A stretch of DNA of 64,000 nt from Sorangium cellulosum (GTDB lineage: Bacteria > Myxococcota_A > Polyangia > Polyangiales > Polyangiaceae): contig NZ_CP012673.1 in assembly GCF_002950945.1 (NCBI RefSeq), forward strand, positions 3,100,001-3,164,000, in the 5' to 3' direction. Below the pieces are notes generated by a model. That model was not told the origin of the DNA. It made no database searches and saw nothing but the letters and a program-made list of their open reading frames with translations. The position numbers were made by a program, and so were the translations under genes. Shown here piece after piece: positions 45,901 to 54,617 of this stretch (within the stretch, counting starts at the first letter, position 1; each line of letters begins with the position of its first letter).

Positions 45901-48900
45901 GCGGCGCGAGCAGGTGGGGTCGCAAGAGCTCGATGAGTTCGCGAACGTCATCGATATGTCCACAGTCACGACGAATGGCCAGGTTCATATCGTTTCGACG
46001 ACTTACGACAACCTCACGGAGGACTGGCTCATCGGCCTCCCGCGGCAGCGGCTCGAGACGGAGTACAAGAGCGGGAGCACGCCCCCCGCGCCGCGCAAGG
46101 TGGAGTGGACGTACGACCATCGCGGCCTGGTACGCGTCATAGACATCGAAAAAGGGCACGCAAATGAGTCGATTCCCGTCTCGATAACGTACAGCCGCAA
46201 CTGGGACGGCCTCCCGTGGATGATCGTGCACTCGTCGGTCAGCGGTGAGGACCGACGGCAGTACGTCGACTGGGGCGACAGGTCGCTGGGCGACGAACGC
46301 GTCTTCCCCAAGCAGAGATGGACCAACGTGAATGGCGTCGATCATGCGCGGTGGACTGTTTACCATCCCGCGACCGGAGATCTGATCGCCGAGATGGACA
46401 GCAACGGCGTCACCGTGACGCGGAAGTACGACGAGTTCCACCGCTTGCGCGCGGAGACTCCGGAGGGCGGCGCTCCCACCGGCGTGACGTATGAAGCGGT
46501 CCGCGAGGGGACGCTGGTGACGGGGACGAAGGCGACGGTCGAGCGCGGCGGCGCCGTGGCGGCGGGCCGGGACATCCTCTCCCTGGATGAGCTCTCGCGC
46601 CCGATCGAGATGGCCCACGAGCGCTTCGACGGAGAGCTCGCGAGCAGCCTCCAGAGCTATGACGTGCTGGGGCGCGTCGTCCGGACGACGCGGCGGGCCA
46701 CGCCGGAAGAGACGGTGCAGGTCACTCATTTCAGCTACGACTCGCTCGACCGGCTCGTCGAGGAGCGGCGCCCGGATGGAAGCCGTAACCGCTACGAGCA
46801 CTCGCTCGTCGAGACCACCGCCTTCGACGTCGAGGGGCGCGAGCACCGCACCAAGATCGACTGGGACGGGCGCCTGGTGTCCAGCACCCGGGTCGCGACG
46901 GAGGGGACCCAGACGCTGCGCTACCTGTACGAGCCGTTCAGCCTGCTGGGCAAGGTGATCAACGAGACCAACGGGAACCTGGTGCTCCTGGAGCAACGTT
47001 ATGATCAGCGCGGCCGGCGCAGATCGTACAAGGATCCTGTGTCGCCGATGACGATCGTGACGTACAACGCGTTCGGAGAGGCGACCGAGGTCGCTGATTC
47101 GATGTCCACGCGCACGCTCGAGCGCGACGCGCTGGGACGTGTCGAGACGATGGTGGACGCAGATGGCGAGACCGAGTTCGTCTGGGATACGGCAGCGCAC
47201 GGCGTCGGCCGGCTGGCCAGCTCCACCAGCCCGGACGGGGTTCAGAAGAGCTTCGCCTACGACGCGCACGGGCGGCCTGAGGCGACGACGTGGAGCATCG
47301 ACGGCAGCTCGTACGTCATCGAGCAGACGTACGATTCCCTGGGGCGGGCGGACCTGCTAAAGTACCCGGCGGTGTCGGGAGCGGCCGGGTTTTACGTGAA
47401 GCACCGCTACAACGCGCATGGCTACCTTCAGGCGGTCGTCCGCCAGCATGCGCTCGTGGAGCCGTCGACCGTCACGCCGATCTGGCGCATGAACAGCCGC
47501 AACAGCGACGATCTGCCGCTCTCGGTTCAGCTCGGCTCGACGGTCGAGACGACGTACAGCTACGAGCCGCTCACAGGGCGGCTGGATCGGGTTCAGGCTC
47601 CTGGGGTGTACGATCTCGACTACGATTACTACCTGGATGGCCGCGTCAAGCGACGCTACGACAGGCAGTCGAACCGGGACGAGACGTTCGGGTATGACGC
47701 GCGCGAGCAGCTCAGGTGGTGGGAGCTGCAGACGAGCACGACGTCGACGAGGACGGATTACTCGTATGACGCCCTGGGGAACGTCAAGGAGGTGTCGGTC
47801 GACGGCGCGCTTCGGGAGCAATACGTCTTCGGGCCGCACTACAAGCCGAGCGAGGTCCGGATCGGCGGCGCGGTCGCGGACACGCTCTCGTACGACGCGC
47901 GCGGTCGCCTGTTCAGCCGAGGCGGGCCGCGCGCCCCGATGGGCGTGACGTTCACGGAGTTCGACCTGCCCAGGCGGGTGGTGCACGGGGGCGGAACGAC
48001 CTCGTTCCAGTACGACGCCGACGGCAGGCGTGTGATGAAGGAAGGCCCTTCGGAGACGGTGTTGACGCTCGGTCGGCTGTACGAGCGGCGGACGGCGGGA
48101 GCGCAGGCGACCCACGTCTTCCACGTCTTCGCGGACGGCGAGGAGGTGGCGCAGCACGTCGTTCACCCGGACGGAGGTTCACAGGACCGCTTCGTGCAGA
48201 AGGACGCGCTGGGAAGCGTGGGCGTGGTGCTGCGCCCGGACGGCAGCGTGCTCTCCCGGAGCTTCCATGAGCCCTTCGGTGGGCGCATCAACGAGAACGG
48301 GACGCCGATCGCCAGTCTGCCGCTCGGGATCAGCGACGTGCGGACCGGGTTCACGGGGCACGAGCATGACGACGAGCTCGGCTGGATCGATATGCAGGGG
48401 CGTGTGTACGATCCGAGCCTTCGCCGGTTCCTCACGTCCGATCCCGTCATCGCGTCGCCGCTGACGGTGCAAGGGTACAATCCCTACGCCTACGTCTTGA
48501 ATGATCCGCTCAACCTGAGGGATCCTACGGGGTTCGAGCCGTGCAACGGGGAGAACTGCACGCCGGTGACGCCCGTGACGATCGCGCCGCCGGCGGGCGT
48601 CGCCATCGATGGCGAAGGGACTGGCACGAAGGAGGTGAATGTCTTCGAGGACGGTGCGGAGCTCCTTCCCGAAGACGATGGCTCCATCGAGGGCTCCGGC
48701 GGTGAGGGTGGAGCGGGTCCCGGCGGAGGGCTTGGCGGCGGCGAGGGCGGCCCGTCGTCGGAGGCGGACAGGGGGGAAGCCGGGATCGGCATCGTGGGTC
48801 CTCCGCTGACGGAGGCGGACGTGCGCCTGCTCGCGCACCTGTGCCTCGATGCTTGTGGCTTCGCGCCGCCGCCGATCGGCCCGACGTGCGACGTCGCCAA

Positions 48901-49378
48901 TGCCTGCTTCTACCTCGTGGAAGGTGACGGGGTGAATGCGGGAATGAGCCTCTGGGCCGCTGCGCCTGGAGTGGGCGATGCTGGCAAGCTCTATTCCAGC
49001 GTGAAAGCCGCGGGGCAGGTTGGCAAGGCTGGCAGGATGGCTCAAGGCGCGGCTGCGGCTGCTCCTTCGGCGGCCGCAAGGGGAGGAGTCAATGCATTCA
49101 GGGTCGTGAACTCCAAGATGCCACATGCTGCTCAACGAGCCGTGGAACGGGCTGGGCTGGCGACGACAAAGGACGCAACCGACGCTCTCCGAGCGTTTGG
49201 TCAGTCCATCGAGAAGAACGGTCTCCCTTCAGGGACGGTACGCGATGCGGCCGGGCACCTTGTTGTTCCTGGCTTCGGCGAAGGCGGAGCGGTTGTCTAC
49301 CGCCTCTCGGACGGCAAACTCACGCTTCAAACGGTGCTGAACTGGGTTGAAGGGTCGGGAATTCCATTCGTTCCATAA
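42929..49378 (+). CDS. SpvB/FG-GAP/Rhs polymorphic toxin lipoprotein with toxin tip 1
   Basis: This 2149-aa protein has lipid Cys 18 (AWLLAGC) and an acidic Pro-rich stretch. Next is a SpvB-like N-terminal domain (about 85-400; GRATYRIPIEVPKGRAGMQP, LSYESGAGSG, GVGWSVTGLSSI), then FG-GAP/VCBS-like repeats (DADGDGRDDLIYR, DVDGDGRAEIVHR, DFNGDGRADFVVF) and a TcB-type middle region. Many YD/Rhs repeats lead to the hallmark DMQGRVYDPSLRRFLTSDP near residue 1827. After a hydrophobic pre-toxin hinge, the variable tip (about the last 100 residues; MPHAAQRAVERAGL...VLNWVEG) resembles DUF4258-type RNase folds (inference). The start has AAGGAG seven bases upstream. Surface anchoring plus a cleaved cage suggests contact-delivered toxin. 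This is the only complete copy; the intron site at 48410/48411 is empty. Confidence 0.88.
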   Translation: MYKVRYVAWGVAWLLAGCATHQGGAERGDAPEPLPNAQEALEADLDDLTPPDRELDPADDLLDILTPPPPDPPVPPEELVMPDDPIVPTSDRVGTIPAAWDVEQGRATYRIPIEVPKGRAGMQPDLALSYESGAGSGTAGVGWSVTGLSSIMRCARTMATDGRPRGVKFDDKDAYCLDGERLRSLPLNPALPDAVEMRTEKDSMARVLQYGPLGDPTRFEVWGKDGRISTYQRLAAKRIQPTTLSSGYVEENEVGVAWVLSRVEDRAGNAITISYDTRQKKSAPFYFAYAPRNIEYTSRQGEAPRRKVRFVYESNPDDEFRYTSGVRLSQPWRLQRLEMYALGWQSPDTTLAWEYRLSYEESPTTGRSRLHRVERCGAEGSCLRAKVMEYDDRPLAFEAKPVAAHDAPKPHWLDAEPKPLVIDADGDGRDDLIYRIVGTARNVGTPSYDDPTEDSLWLRLGTADGLGAPIRLLAGAGVDDTLTFSVEASIKVEVNASGKPAFTAKGWGEYPSYPLLRYNPSTQRLDSAGVAFQGVRSTGGYFEPLRAVAADVDGDGRAEIVHRPYIGPDTGQWHIHWNRGGVFPIGQAIPGAAAPCATSARVLDKTGDGLGDVLFGCASMLLLTTTDTGALVVENAEDLYDNAGDLFVDMNADGLDDLVYPIFDDWSTGVSWNTGRGFGPVETVPNGPLPDTYQNTDKGVRTADFNGDGRADFVVFRDQPTREIEVSLSTARGGYQPTITLPFDSGILFDNADMPWGASRPGDFNGDGQTDLVHVNSTTSDWEVLLNRGVDTDRVVAVRDESAEQPQVRFFYARVRPDSPATCVYPQVCQKRGVPVVQQLWENQGSQVAAFRRTIYGYRDLRFDWSSRRSLGFGEVRMWEPERPRETRITYDHAAQVGSRYAFAGLPSKTVVITPVLGPPEVGVPPETSVPTTRIVETVNQYAVRLLHSGLTYFVYPHSWTENEWEQAATIDWADFAWTHVSYADSGRPSTRREQVGSQELDEFANVIDMSTVTTNGQVHIVSTTYDNLTEDWLIGLPRQRLETEYKSGSTPPAPRKVEWTYDHRGLVRVIDIEKGHANESIPVSITYSRNWDGLPWMIVHSSVSGEDRRQYVDWGDRSLGDERVFPKQRWTNVNGVDHARWTVYHPATGDLIAEMDSNGVTVTRKYDEFHRLRAETPEGGAPTGVTYEAVREGTLVTGTKATVERGGAVAAGRDILSLDELSRPIEMAHERFDGELASSLQSYDVLGRVVRTTRRATPEETVQVTHFSYDSLDRLVEERRPDGSRNRYEHSLVETTAFDVEGREHRTKIDWDGRLVSSTRVATEGTQTLRYLYEPFSLLGKVINETNGNLVLLEQRYDQRGRRRSYKDPVSPMTIVTYNAFGEATEVADSMSTRTLERDALGRVETMVDADGETEFVWDTAAHGVGRLASSTSPDGVQKSFAYDAHGRPEATTWSIDGSSYVIEQTYDSLGRADLLKYPAVSGAAGFYVKHRYNAHGYLQAVVRQHALVEPSTVTPIWRMNSRNSDDLPLSVQLGSTVETTYSYEPLTGRLDRVQAPGVYDLDYDYYLDGRVKRRYDRQSNRDETFGYDAREQLRWWELQTSTTSTRTDYSYDALGNVKEVSVDGALREQYVFGPHYKPSEVRIGGAVADTLSYDARGRLFSRGGPRAPMGVTFTEFDLPRRVVHGGGTTSFQYDADGRRVMKEGPSETVLTLGRLYERRTAGAQATHVFHVFADGEEVAQHVVHPDGGSQDRFVQKDALGSVGVVLRPDGSVLSRSFHEPFGGRINENGTPIASLPLGISDVRTGFTGHEHDDELGWIDMQGRVYDPSLRRFLTSDPVIASPLTVQGYNPYAYVLNDPLNLRDPTGFEPCNGENCTPVTPVTIAPPAGVAIDGEGTGTKEVNVFEDGAELLPEDDGSIEGSGGEGGAGPGGGLGGGEGGPSSEADRGEAGIGIVGPPLTEADVRLLAHLCLDACGFAPPPIGPTCDVANACFYLVEGDGVNAGMSLWAAAPGVGDAGKLYSSVKAAGQVGKAGRMAQGAAAAAPSAAARGGVNAFRVVNSKMPHAAQRAVERAGLATTKDATDALRAFGQSIEKNGLPSGTVRDAAGHLVVPGFGEGGAVVYRLSDGKLTLQTVLNWVEGSGIPFVP

Positions 49379-49406
49379 ATGGCACGTTGCAAACAGGATC
49401 GAAAGA

Positions 49407-49625
49407 ATGAGCCTAGAAAAGTTCGAGCTAGAGATTACGGGACCAAGGACAGCCTACCTGAAGCTGCCGACGCATCCGGGCGTGCTGAAGGGCGCACGTA
49501 GCATTCCCCTGGTGAATCTACTTGGGGCGTACCAAGGGCCTTACGTCGTATTTGACTTCGACCAGCAAGGAGTTCTAGTCGGGATTGAGATTGTTGGGGA
49601 GGACGAGGAAGAGCCGGAGGTCTAA
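49407..49625 (+). CDS. immunity protein candidate 1 (DUF2283-like)
   Basis: A 72-aa acidic protein lies 28 bases after the Rhs stop. Its core VVFDFDQQGVLVGIEIVGED matches the DUF2283 signature (Asp-x-x-Gly-x-hydrophobic-Val-Gly-Ile-Glu-Ile). DUF2283 proteins are frequently encoded next to DUF4258-type toxins, which fits the tip 1 assignment. Its size and position are typical of Rhs immunity genes. The Rhs-core homology of the displaced copy begins exactly at its stop codon (49622). This is the expected footprint of recombinational insertion of a new tip-immunity pair that kept the immunity gene intact. Confidence 0.75.
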   Translation: MSLEKFELEITGPRTAYLKLPTHPGVLKGARSIPLVNLLGAYQGPYVVFDFDQQGVLVGIEIVGEDEEEPEV

Positions 49626-50675
49626 AGTACCCGGCGGTGCAGGGAGCGGCCGGGTTCTACGTGAAGCACCGCTACAACGCGCATGGCTACCTTCAGGCGG
49701 TCGTCCGCCAGCATGCGCTCGTGGAGCCGTCGACCGTCACGCCGATCTGGCGCATGAACAGCCGCAACAGCGACGATCTGCCGCTCTCGGTTCAGCTCGG
49801 CTCGACGGTCGAGACGACGTACAGCTACGAGCCGCTCACAGGGCGGCTGGATCGGGTAGAGACTGCTGGGGTGTACGATCTCGACTACGATTACTACCTG
49901 GATGGCCGCGTCAAGCGACGCTACGACAGGCAGTCGAACCGGGACGAGACGTTCGGGTATGACGCGCGCGAGCAGCTCAGGTGGTGGGAGCTGCAGACGA
50001 GCACGACGTCGACGAGGACGGATTACTCGTATGACGCCCTGGGGAACGTCAAGGAGGTGTCGGTCGACGGCGCGCTTCGGGAGCAATACGTCTTCGGGCC
50101 GCACGACAAGCCGAGCGAGGTCCGGATCGGCGGCGCGGTCGCGGACACGCTCTCGTACGACGCGCGCGGTCGCCTGTTCAGCCGAGGCGGGCCGCGCGCC
50201 CCGATGACCGTGACGTTCACGGAGTTCGACCTGCCCAGGCGGGTGGTGCACGGGGGCGGAACGACCTCGTTCCAGTACGACGCCGACGGCAAGCGTGTGG
50301 TGAAGGAGGGCCCTTCGGAGACGGTGTTGACGCTCGGTCGGCTGTACGAGCGGCGGACGGCGGGAGCGCAGGCGACCCACGTCTTCCACGTCTTCGCGGA
50401 CGGCGAGGAGGTGGCGCAGCACGTCGTTCACCCGGACGGAGGTTCACAGGACCGCTTCGTGCAGAAGGACGCGCTGGGAAGCGTGGGCGTGGTGCTGCGC
50501 CCGGACGGCAGCGTGCTCTCCCGGAGCTTCCATGAGCCCTTCGGTGGGCGCATCAACGAGAACGGGACGCCGATCGCCAGTCTGCCGCTCGGGATCAGCG
50601 ACGTGCGGACCGGGTTCACGGGGCACGAGCATGACGACGAGCTCGGCTGGATCGATATGCAGGGGCGTGTGTACG
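49622..50675 (+). pseudogene. displaced Rhs-core fragment 2, 5' exon
   Basis: About 1054 bases match the complete gene at 47357-48410 with only scattered differences and keep the Rhs frame (LKYPAV...GWIDMQGRVY). There is no start codon or ribosome binding site; the first possible initiation codon is a GTG at 49637 without context. The piece ends at the G of a split Asp codon, where the group II intron begins. It is a classic orphan Rhs segment left downstream when a new toxin tip was inserted. It shows codon-for-codon conservation and so is recent or kept by gene conversion. Confidence 0.85.
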
Positions 50676-51163
50676 GTGCGCCGGTCAAAACCGGCAGGAG
50701 AAAGCAGGTGAGGACGGAAGAGATGGAAACACAGATCTTGACCATACAAGTCCTGCCCTGGGAAGGAGCTCCCCCCCAGGAAGCCGAGTCTTGCGCAGGT
50801 AGGGGCGACCCTGCCGGCGAAGCGTAGACAGGTGAGAGGGCAGGCCGGGTGATGGAGCCTCGAAAACTTCCTAAGTGGGCAGGAGCCGAAGCGCTCGTAG
50901 ACGTGCAAGGCCATGGAGCGGCGACCGATAACCGGAGCAAGGCCCCCGCTCTCCTCCCGAGGTCTGAGAAGAATTCGGCATGTCCTCATACGTCTTCTGC
51001 ACGGGAACCGGGAGACCTCGGGAGCGCCTCCTCGCCGGTGGTGGGTGAGAGGCAGCCACGGAAAGGCGACACGCCGCAACCCGTGGTCGAAAGCACCGAG
51101 GAGTCAGACGCGTGCGTAGTACCGAGGAAGTCGCCGAACACATGGGTAACGCCTGTGGAGGAG

Positions 51164-52570
51164 ATGGAGGGAAGGCACGCGGCCGAGGGGAAACCCGCCG
51201 AGCGAAACGCGCTCCGGGCACAGGACCGGAAAGGCGCGCTCACGGACCTCGCGCGGGTCGGAGAGAGAGCAGCAAGGAACAAGGGAGAGCGGTTCGTCAA
51301 CTTACTGAGCCATGTACGCGTGCCGCTGCTGAAAGAAGCCTATCTTCGGCTTCGTAAGAACGCGGCAGCGGGAGTCGATGGGGAGACCTGGAAGAGCTAC
51401 GGCGAGCAGCTCGATGCCCGCCTGAGCGATCTCCAGGATCGCATCCACCGGGGTGCATACCATCCACCGCCGGTGCGTCGCGTGCACACCCCGAAAGGAG
51501 ACGGGCGCACGAGGCCGCTCGGCATCCCATCGCTGGAGGACAAGATCGTCCAGCAGGCGGTGCGGACGGTGATCGAGCCCATCTACGAGAGGAGCGAGTT
51601 CGTCGGTGTATCGTACGGCTTCCGGCCTGGCCGGTCGCAGCACCTTGCGCTGGACGCGCTCCATGTGGCAATCTGCAGGAAGACGAGCTGGGTGCTCGAT
51701 GCAGACATCCGGTCGTTCTTTGACACCATCGACCATGGATGGATGCAGAAGTTCATCGAGCACCGGATCGGGGATAAACGTCTGGTGAGGCTGCTGATGA
51801 AGTGGCTTCACGCAGGTGTTATCGAGGACGGGGAGTGGCACCGCGTGGAGGAGGGGACGCCACAAGGGGGCATCATTAGCCCGCTGATGGCGAACATCTA
51901 CCTTCACTACGTGCTCGACCTGTGGATCCTGAAGTGGCGGCGAACGCAGGCGCGCGGGCAAGTATACTACGTGCGCTACGCGGACGATCTGGTGATGGCC
52001 TTTGAGTACGAGCAGGACGCGAGGGCGATGCGCAAAGCACTTGCAGAGCGCCTCGTCCAGTTCGGTCTCGAACTGCACCCGGACAAGACGCGCGTTCTAC
52101 GCTTTGGCAGATTTGCCAAGAAGGATAGTGCGTTGGATGGGAGGCAGCGTCCGGAGACGTTCGATTTCCTGGGGTTCACGCACATTTGCGGGAACGGCAG
52201 GCACGGACGGTTCTGGCTCGTACGGAGAACATCCAGGAAGAAGCGGGCAGCGAAGATTGCGAACGTGAAGGAGCAGATCCGCCGACGGATGCACGACTCG
52301 CCCGGAAGCCAGTATCAATGGCTGGTACAGGTGCTCGTCGGGCACTACCGGTACTACGGAGTACCAGGTAATTACCAGGCGCTCGACTCCTTCCGTCAGC
52401 AGATCGAAGCAGCATGGCATCGCCGACTCCAACGGCGAAGCCAACGAGGACGGTGGAACGCGACGCAATGGAGGAAATTTGCGGAGCGCTACCCCCTCCC
52501 GCGACCCCGCATCTACCACCCGAAACCCCTCGAACGCTTCCAGGCGAGGTGCTCTCATCCGTTGACCTAA
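51164..52570 (+). CDS. ltrA: group II intron reverse transcriptase/maturase, copy A
   Basis: A 468-aa protein from the ATG at 51164 (GGAG just upstream). An in-frame ATG at 50849 would extend into ribozyme domain I and is less likely. It contains reverse-transcriptase blocks 0-7: RLRKNAAAGVDGETW, PLGIPSLEDKIVQQAV, YGFRPGRSQHLALDAL, DADIRSFFDTIDH, EEGTPQGGIISPLMANIYL and the catalytic YADD at residues 272-275, then HPDKTRVLRFGR and FDFLGFTHICG. A maturase (X) domain follows. No HNH endonuclease domain is present after it. It should help the intron fold, splice and retrohome. It differs from copy B by a single residue (Leu to Pro in GNYQALDSF). Confidence 0.94.
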   Translation: MEGRHAAEGKPAERNALRAQDRKGALTDLARVGERAARNKGERFVNLLSHVRVPLLKEAYLRLRKNAAAGVDGETWKSYGEQLDARLSDLQDRIHRGAYHPPPVRRVHTPKGDGRTRPLGIPSLEDKIVQQAVRTVIEPIYERSEFVGVSYGFRPGRSQHLALDALHVAICRKTSWVLDADIRSFFDTIDHGWMQKFIEHRIGDKRLVRLLMKWLHAGVIEDGEWHRVEEGTPQGGIISPLMANIYLHYVLDLWILKWRRTQARGQVYYVRYADDLVMAFEYEQDARAMRKALAERLVQFGLELHPDKTRVLRFGRFAKKDSALDGRQRPETFDFLGFTHICGNGRHGRFWLVRRTSRKKRAAKIANVKEQIRRRMHDSPGSQYQWLVQVLVGHYRYYGVPGNYQALDSFRQQIEAAWHRRLQRRSQRGRWNATQWRKFAERYPLPRPRIYHPKPLERFQARCSHPLT

Positions 52571-52575
52571 GGCAG

Positions 52576-52648
52576 GAGCCCGGTGCGGGAAATCCGCTCG
52601 CCGGGTTCTGTCCGGGGGGCGGCCCGAAAGGGCCGTCCCTACCGGGAT
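52576..52648 (+). ncRNA. group II intron domains V-VI, copy A
   Basis: Domain V is a 33-nt hairpin whose first bases hold the catalytic AGC triad. Domain VI is a long GC stem with a GAAA loop and a bulged A at 52641 as the probable branch point. Confidence 0.85.
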
Positions 52649-53562
52649 ATCCGAGCCTTCGCCGGTTCCTCACGTCCGATCCCGTCATCGCGTCGCCGCT
52701 GACGGTGCAAGGGTACAATCCCTACGCCTACGTCTTGAATGATCCGCTCAACCTGAGGGATCCGACGGGGTTCGAGCCGTGCAACGGGGAGAACTGCACG
52801 CCGGTGACGCCCGTGACGATCGCGCCGCCGCCGGGCGTCGCCATCGATGGCGAAGGGACTGGCACGAAGGAGGTGAATGTCTTCGAAGACGGTGTGGAAC
52901 TCCTTCCCGAAGACGATGGCTCCATCGAGGGCTCCGGCGGTGAGGGTGGAGCGGGTCCTGGCGGAGGGCTTGGCGGCGGCGAGGGCGGCCCGTCGTCGGA
53001 GGCGGACAGGGGGGAAGCCGGGATCGGCATCGTGGGTCCTCCGCTGACGGAGGCGGACGTGCGCCTGCTCGCGCACCTGTGCCTCGATGCTTGTGGCTTC
53101 GCGCCGCCGCCGATCGGCCCGACGTGCGACGTCGCCAATGCCTGCTTCTAACTCGTGGAAGGTGACGAGGTGAATGCGTCATTTAGCCTCACGGCCGCTG
53201 TGCCTGGAGTCGGCGATGCTGGCAAGCTCTATTCCAGCGTGAAAGCCGCGGGGCAGGTTGGCAAGGCTGGCAGGATGGCTCAAGGCACAGCTGCGACTCA
53301 GGCCGCGAAGGAGGGAGGCGGGATCACTCGTACCGAGCACGCAAAGCTTCGAGCCTCTCAAGGAAGACCGGTCGGCGCTGCGATTCGCGATGTTCAGCGA
53401 GCACGTCCGGCGGATGTCTTCATCCAAAGTGACGATGGTGCGTTCGTTGTGCGTGGGGCGGGTGGTCGAGAGCACATAATAAGCCGGGAGGGGCGAATCA
53501 TCACCAGCCTCGAACGCTCTAACACTGCCCATACCCGACGGTTGCAAAATGGAACGATTTGA
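52649..53562 (+). pseudogene. Rhs fragment 2, 3' exon with toxin tip 2 (nonsense-interrupted)
   Basis: After the intron the frame resumes as SLRRFLTSDP and runs through the acidic/Gly-rich pre-tip region. It meets TAA at 53149-53151, where both other copies read TAC (CFYLVEG). The frame stays open after that stop through the hinge (AAVPGVGDAGKLYSSVKAAG) to 53562. The unique tip 2 (TRTEHAKLRASQGRP...DDGAFVVRGAGGREHIISREGRIITS...) looks like a small RNase-type tip with conserved Arg/His in GREHI (inference only). A GTG or internal start could still express the tip, but as a delivered Rhs toxin it is broken. Confidence 0.8.
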
Positions 53563-53606
53563 TCTGCCACATCTGATGAGTTCGACACACTCAGGGGTTT
53601 CCTGCC

Positions 53607-53951
53607 ATGAATACCGAGACCGAGGAGCTTACGAGCGAAGAGCTGGTTGTGAATTTCTGCGGTGACTTGCTTGCTGCAGCGGCAAACGAATACTTTCCCA
53701 TCGACCTGCTTCAGCGACAGCCGGGTACATGGCATTCTGTTTCGGCCATCATCGCGGGCCGGAAGGTCAGTCACTCGCTCGCGCCGCCATCGTCGCTCGG
53801 CGACATATTTGTCGCCTGGATGAACGCGCCTATTGAGATCGACGCTGGATGGGTGATTGTTGTTTTTCAGCTCTATTCCGATGCGGGTTTGCATGGATTT
53901 ACGGTCCCGTACGATCGCGATCGATTGGTGATCGAGGGTAAGTTGTTGTGA
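53607..53951 (+). CDS. immunity protein candidate 2
   Basis: A 114-aa acidic cytoplasmic protein lies 44 bases after tip 2. I do not recognise the family. It has a helical N-terminus (TEELTSEELVVNFCGDLLAAAANEYFPIDLLQ) followed by predicted strands (GWVIVVFQLYSDAGLHGFTVPYD) and a basic end. Position, size and acidity fit an immunity protein for tip 2. The DNA here is less GC-rich than the genome average, as for the other immunity genes of this array. The start is the first ATG, with weak upstream context. The following 120 bases show nothing. Confidence 0.65.
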   Translation: MNTETEELTSEELVVNFCGDLLAAAANEYFPIDLLQRQPGTWHSVSAIIAGRKVSHSLAPPSSLGDIFVAWMNAPIEIDAGWVIVVFQLYSDAGLHGFTVPYDRDRLVIEGKLL

Positions 53952-54074
53952 TGTGTCCTTGTAAAGTAAGCGTGAGATCCTGAACTCGTCGGTACGGCGT
54001 CGATCGTATTCCGGGGGGTCTTGGGACAGGTGTTCACGCCTATTGACGCTCAGGCGGGCTGATGGTCCGCCGAG

Positions 54075-54440
54075 CAGGCCCATTGATGGCCATCGTGGGC
54101 GCGCGCCGCTGGCTAGCTCGCGATCCGCGGCGTAGGTGGCGACCTCGGGCTCAATGCACGAGGGGTCCTCCGAGACGTCCATCCCGGCCTGGTGCGCGAT
54201 GCATCCATTGCAATAGAAGCGGCCGTCGCACCCGCACACGCCCGGGTAATCCTCCGGACAGCCCTCGGGCCTCGCGGTGCACTGGCCCTCTCCGTCGTCG
54301 GCGCCGCACGTGTCTCTGGGGTGGTCGCAGTACTCCGTCGCGCGCAGGTCGGCCCGCTGCGCCCTCCGCAGGCGACCCGCGTCCCGCCGCCGTCGCCTGC
54401 GGTCGCGCTGGAGCCGCGGCGGTCGCCTGCGGTTGTCGAT
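54075..54440 (-). pseudogene. remnant of a Cys-rich lipoprotein gene
   Basis: On the minus strand a frame reads a Cys-rich module: YCDHPRDTCGADD, then CTARPEGCPEDYPGVCGCDG, FYCNGCIAHQAGMDVS and PSCIEPEVATY. This pattern is common in secreted myxobacterial proteins (Kazal-like Cys spacing). No start, signal peptide or proper C-terminus is present, and the frame runs on into antisense of neighbours. It abuts a broken Rhs piece at about 54436. It is a gene fragment brought in by recombination. Confidence 0.65.
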
Positions 54441-54613
54441 GATCGTGCACTCACCGGTCAGCGGTGAAGACCGACGGCAGTACATCGACTGGGGCGACAG
54501 GTCGCTGGGCGACGAGCGCGTCTTCCCCAGGCAGATATGGACCAACGTGAATGGCATCGATCATTCGCGGTGGACGGTTCACCATCCCGCGACCGGAGAT
54601 CTGATCGCTGAGA
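54436..54613 (+). pseudogene. Rhs-core scrap before copy 3
   Basis: This stretch matches the complete gene from about 46220 to 46395 (SVSGEDRRQY, DWGDRSLGDERVF, NVNG-DH-RWTV). It then jumps to sequence matching 47098, so about 700 bp are deleted relative to the complete gene. The junction shifts the frame. Confidence 0.75.
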
Positions 54614-54617
54614 TTCG

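Larger units (their letters stand above)
50676..52648 (+). mobile_element. group II intron, copy A (1973 bp)
   Basis: The ends are fixed by comparison with the uninterrupted gene: exon GTGTACG, intron GTGCGCC...CCGGGAT, exon ATCCGAGCC. The 5' end GTGCG and 3' end AT are group II hallmarks. Domain V is recognisable at 52576-52608 (begins GAGCC, GAAA loop, ends GGGTTC). Domain VI follows, with a bulged A at 52641, 8 bases from the 3' end, the expected branch point. An intron-encoded reverse transcriptase/maturase gene ends 5 bases before domain V, i.e. in domain IV. Splicing would rejoin the Rhs codons in frame. Confidence 0.92.

Noticed and set aside
44783..47269. An 828-codon minus-strand frame within the Rhs gene
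   Set aside because: It is antisense to Rhs repeats; its apparent conservation only mirrors the repeat structure.
50849..51163. A 105-codon N-terminal extension of the intron reverse transcriptase
   Set aside because: It lies in ribozyme domain I, has no reverse-transcriptase features, and a ribosome site precedes the ATG at 51164.
51302..52078. A 258-codon minus-strand frame inside the intron (repeated at 56553-57329)
   Set aside because: It is antisense to the reverse transcriptase and occurs in both copies only because the introns are nearly identical.
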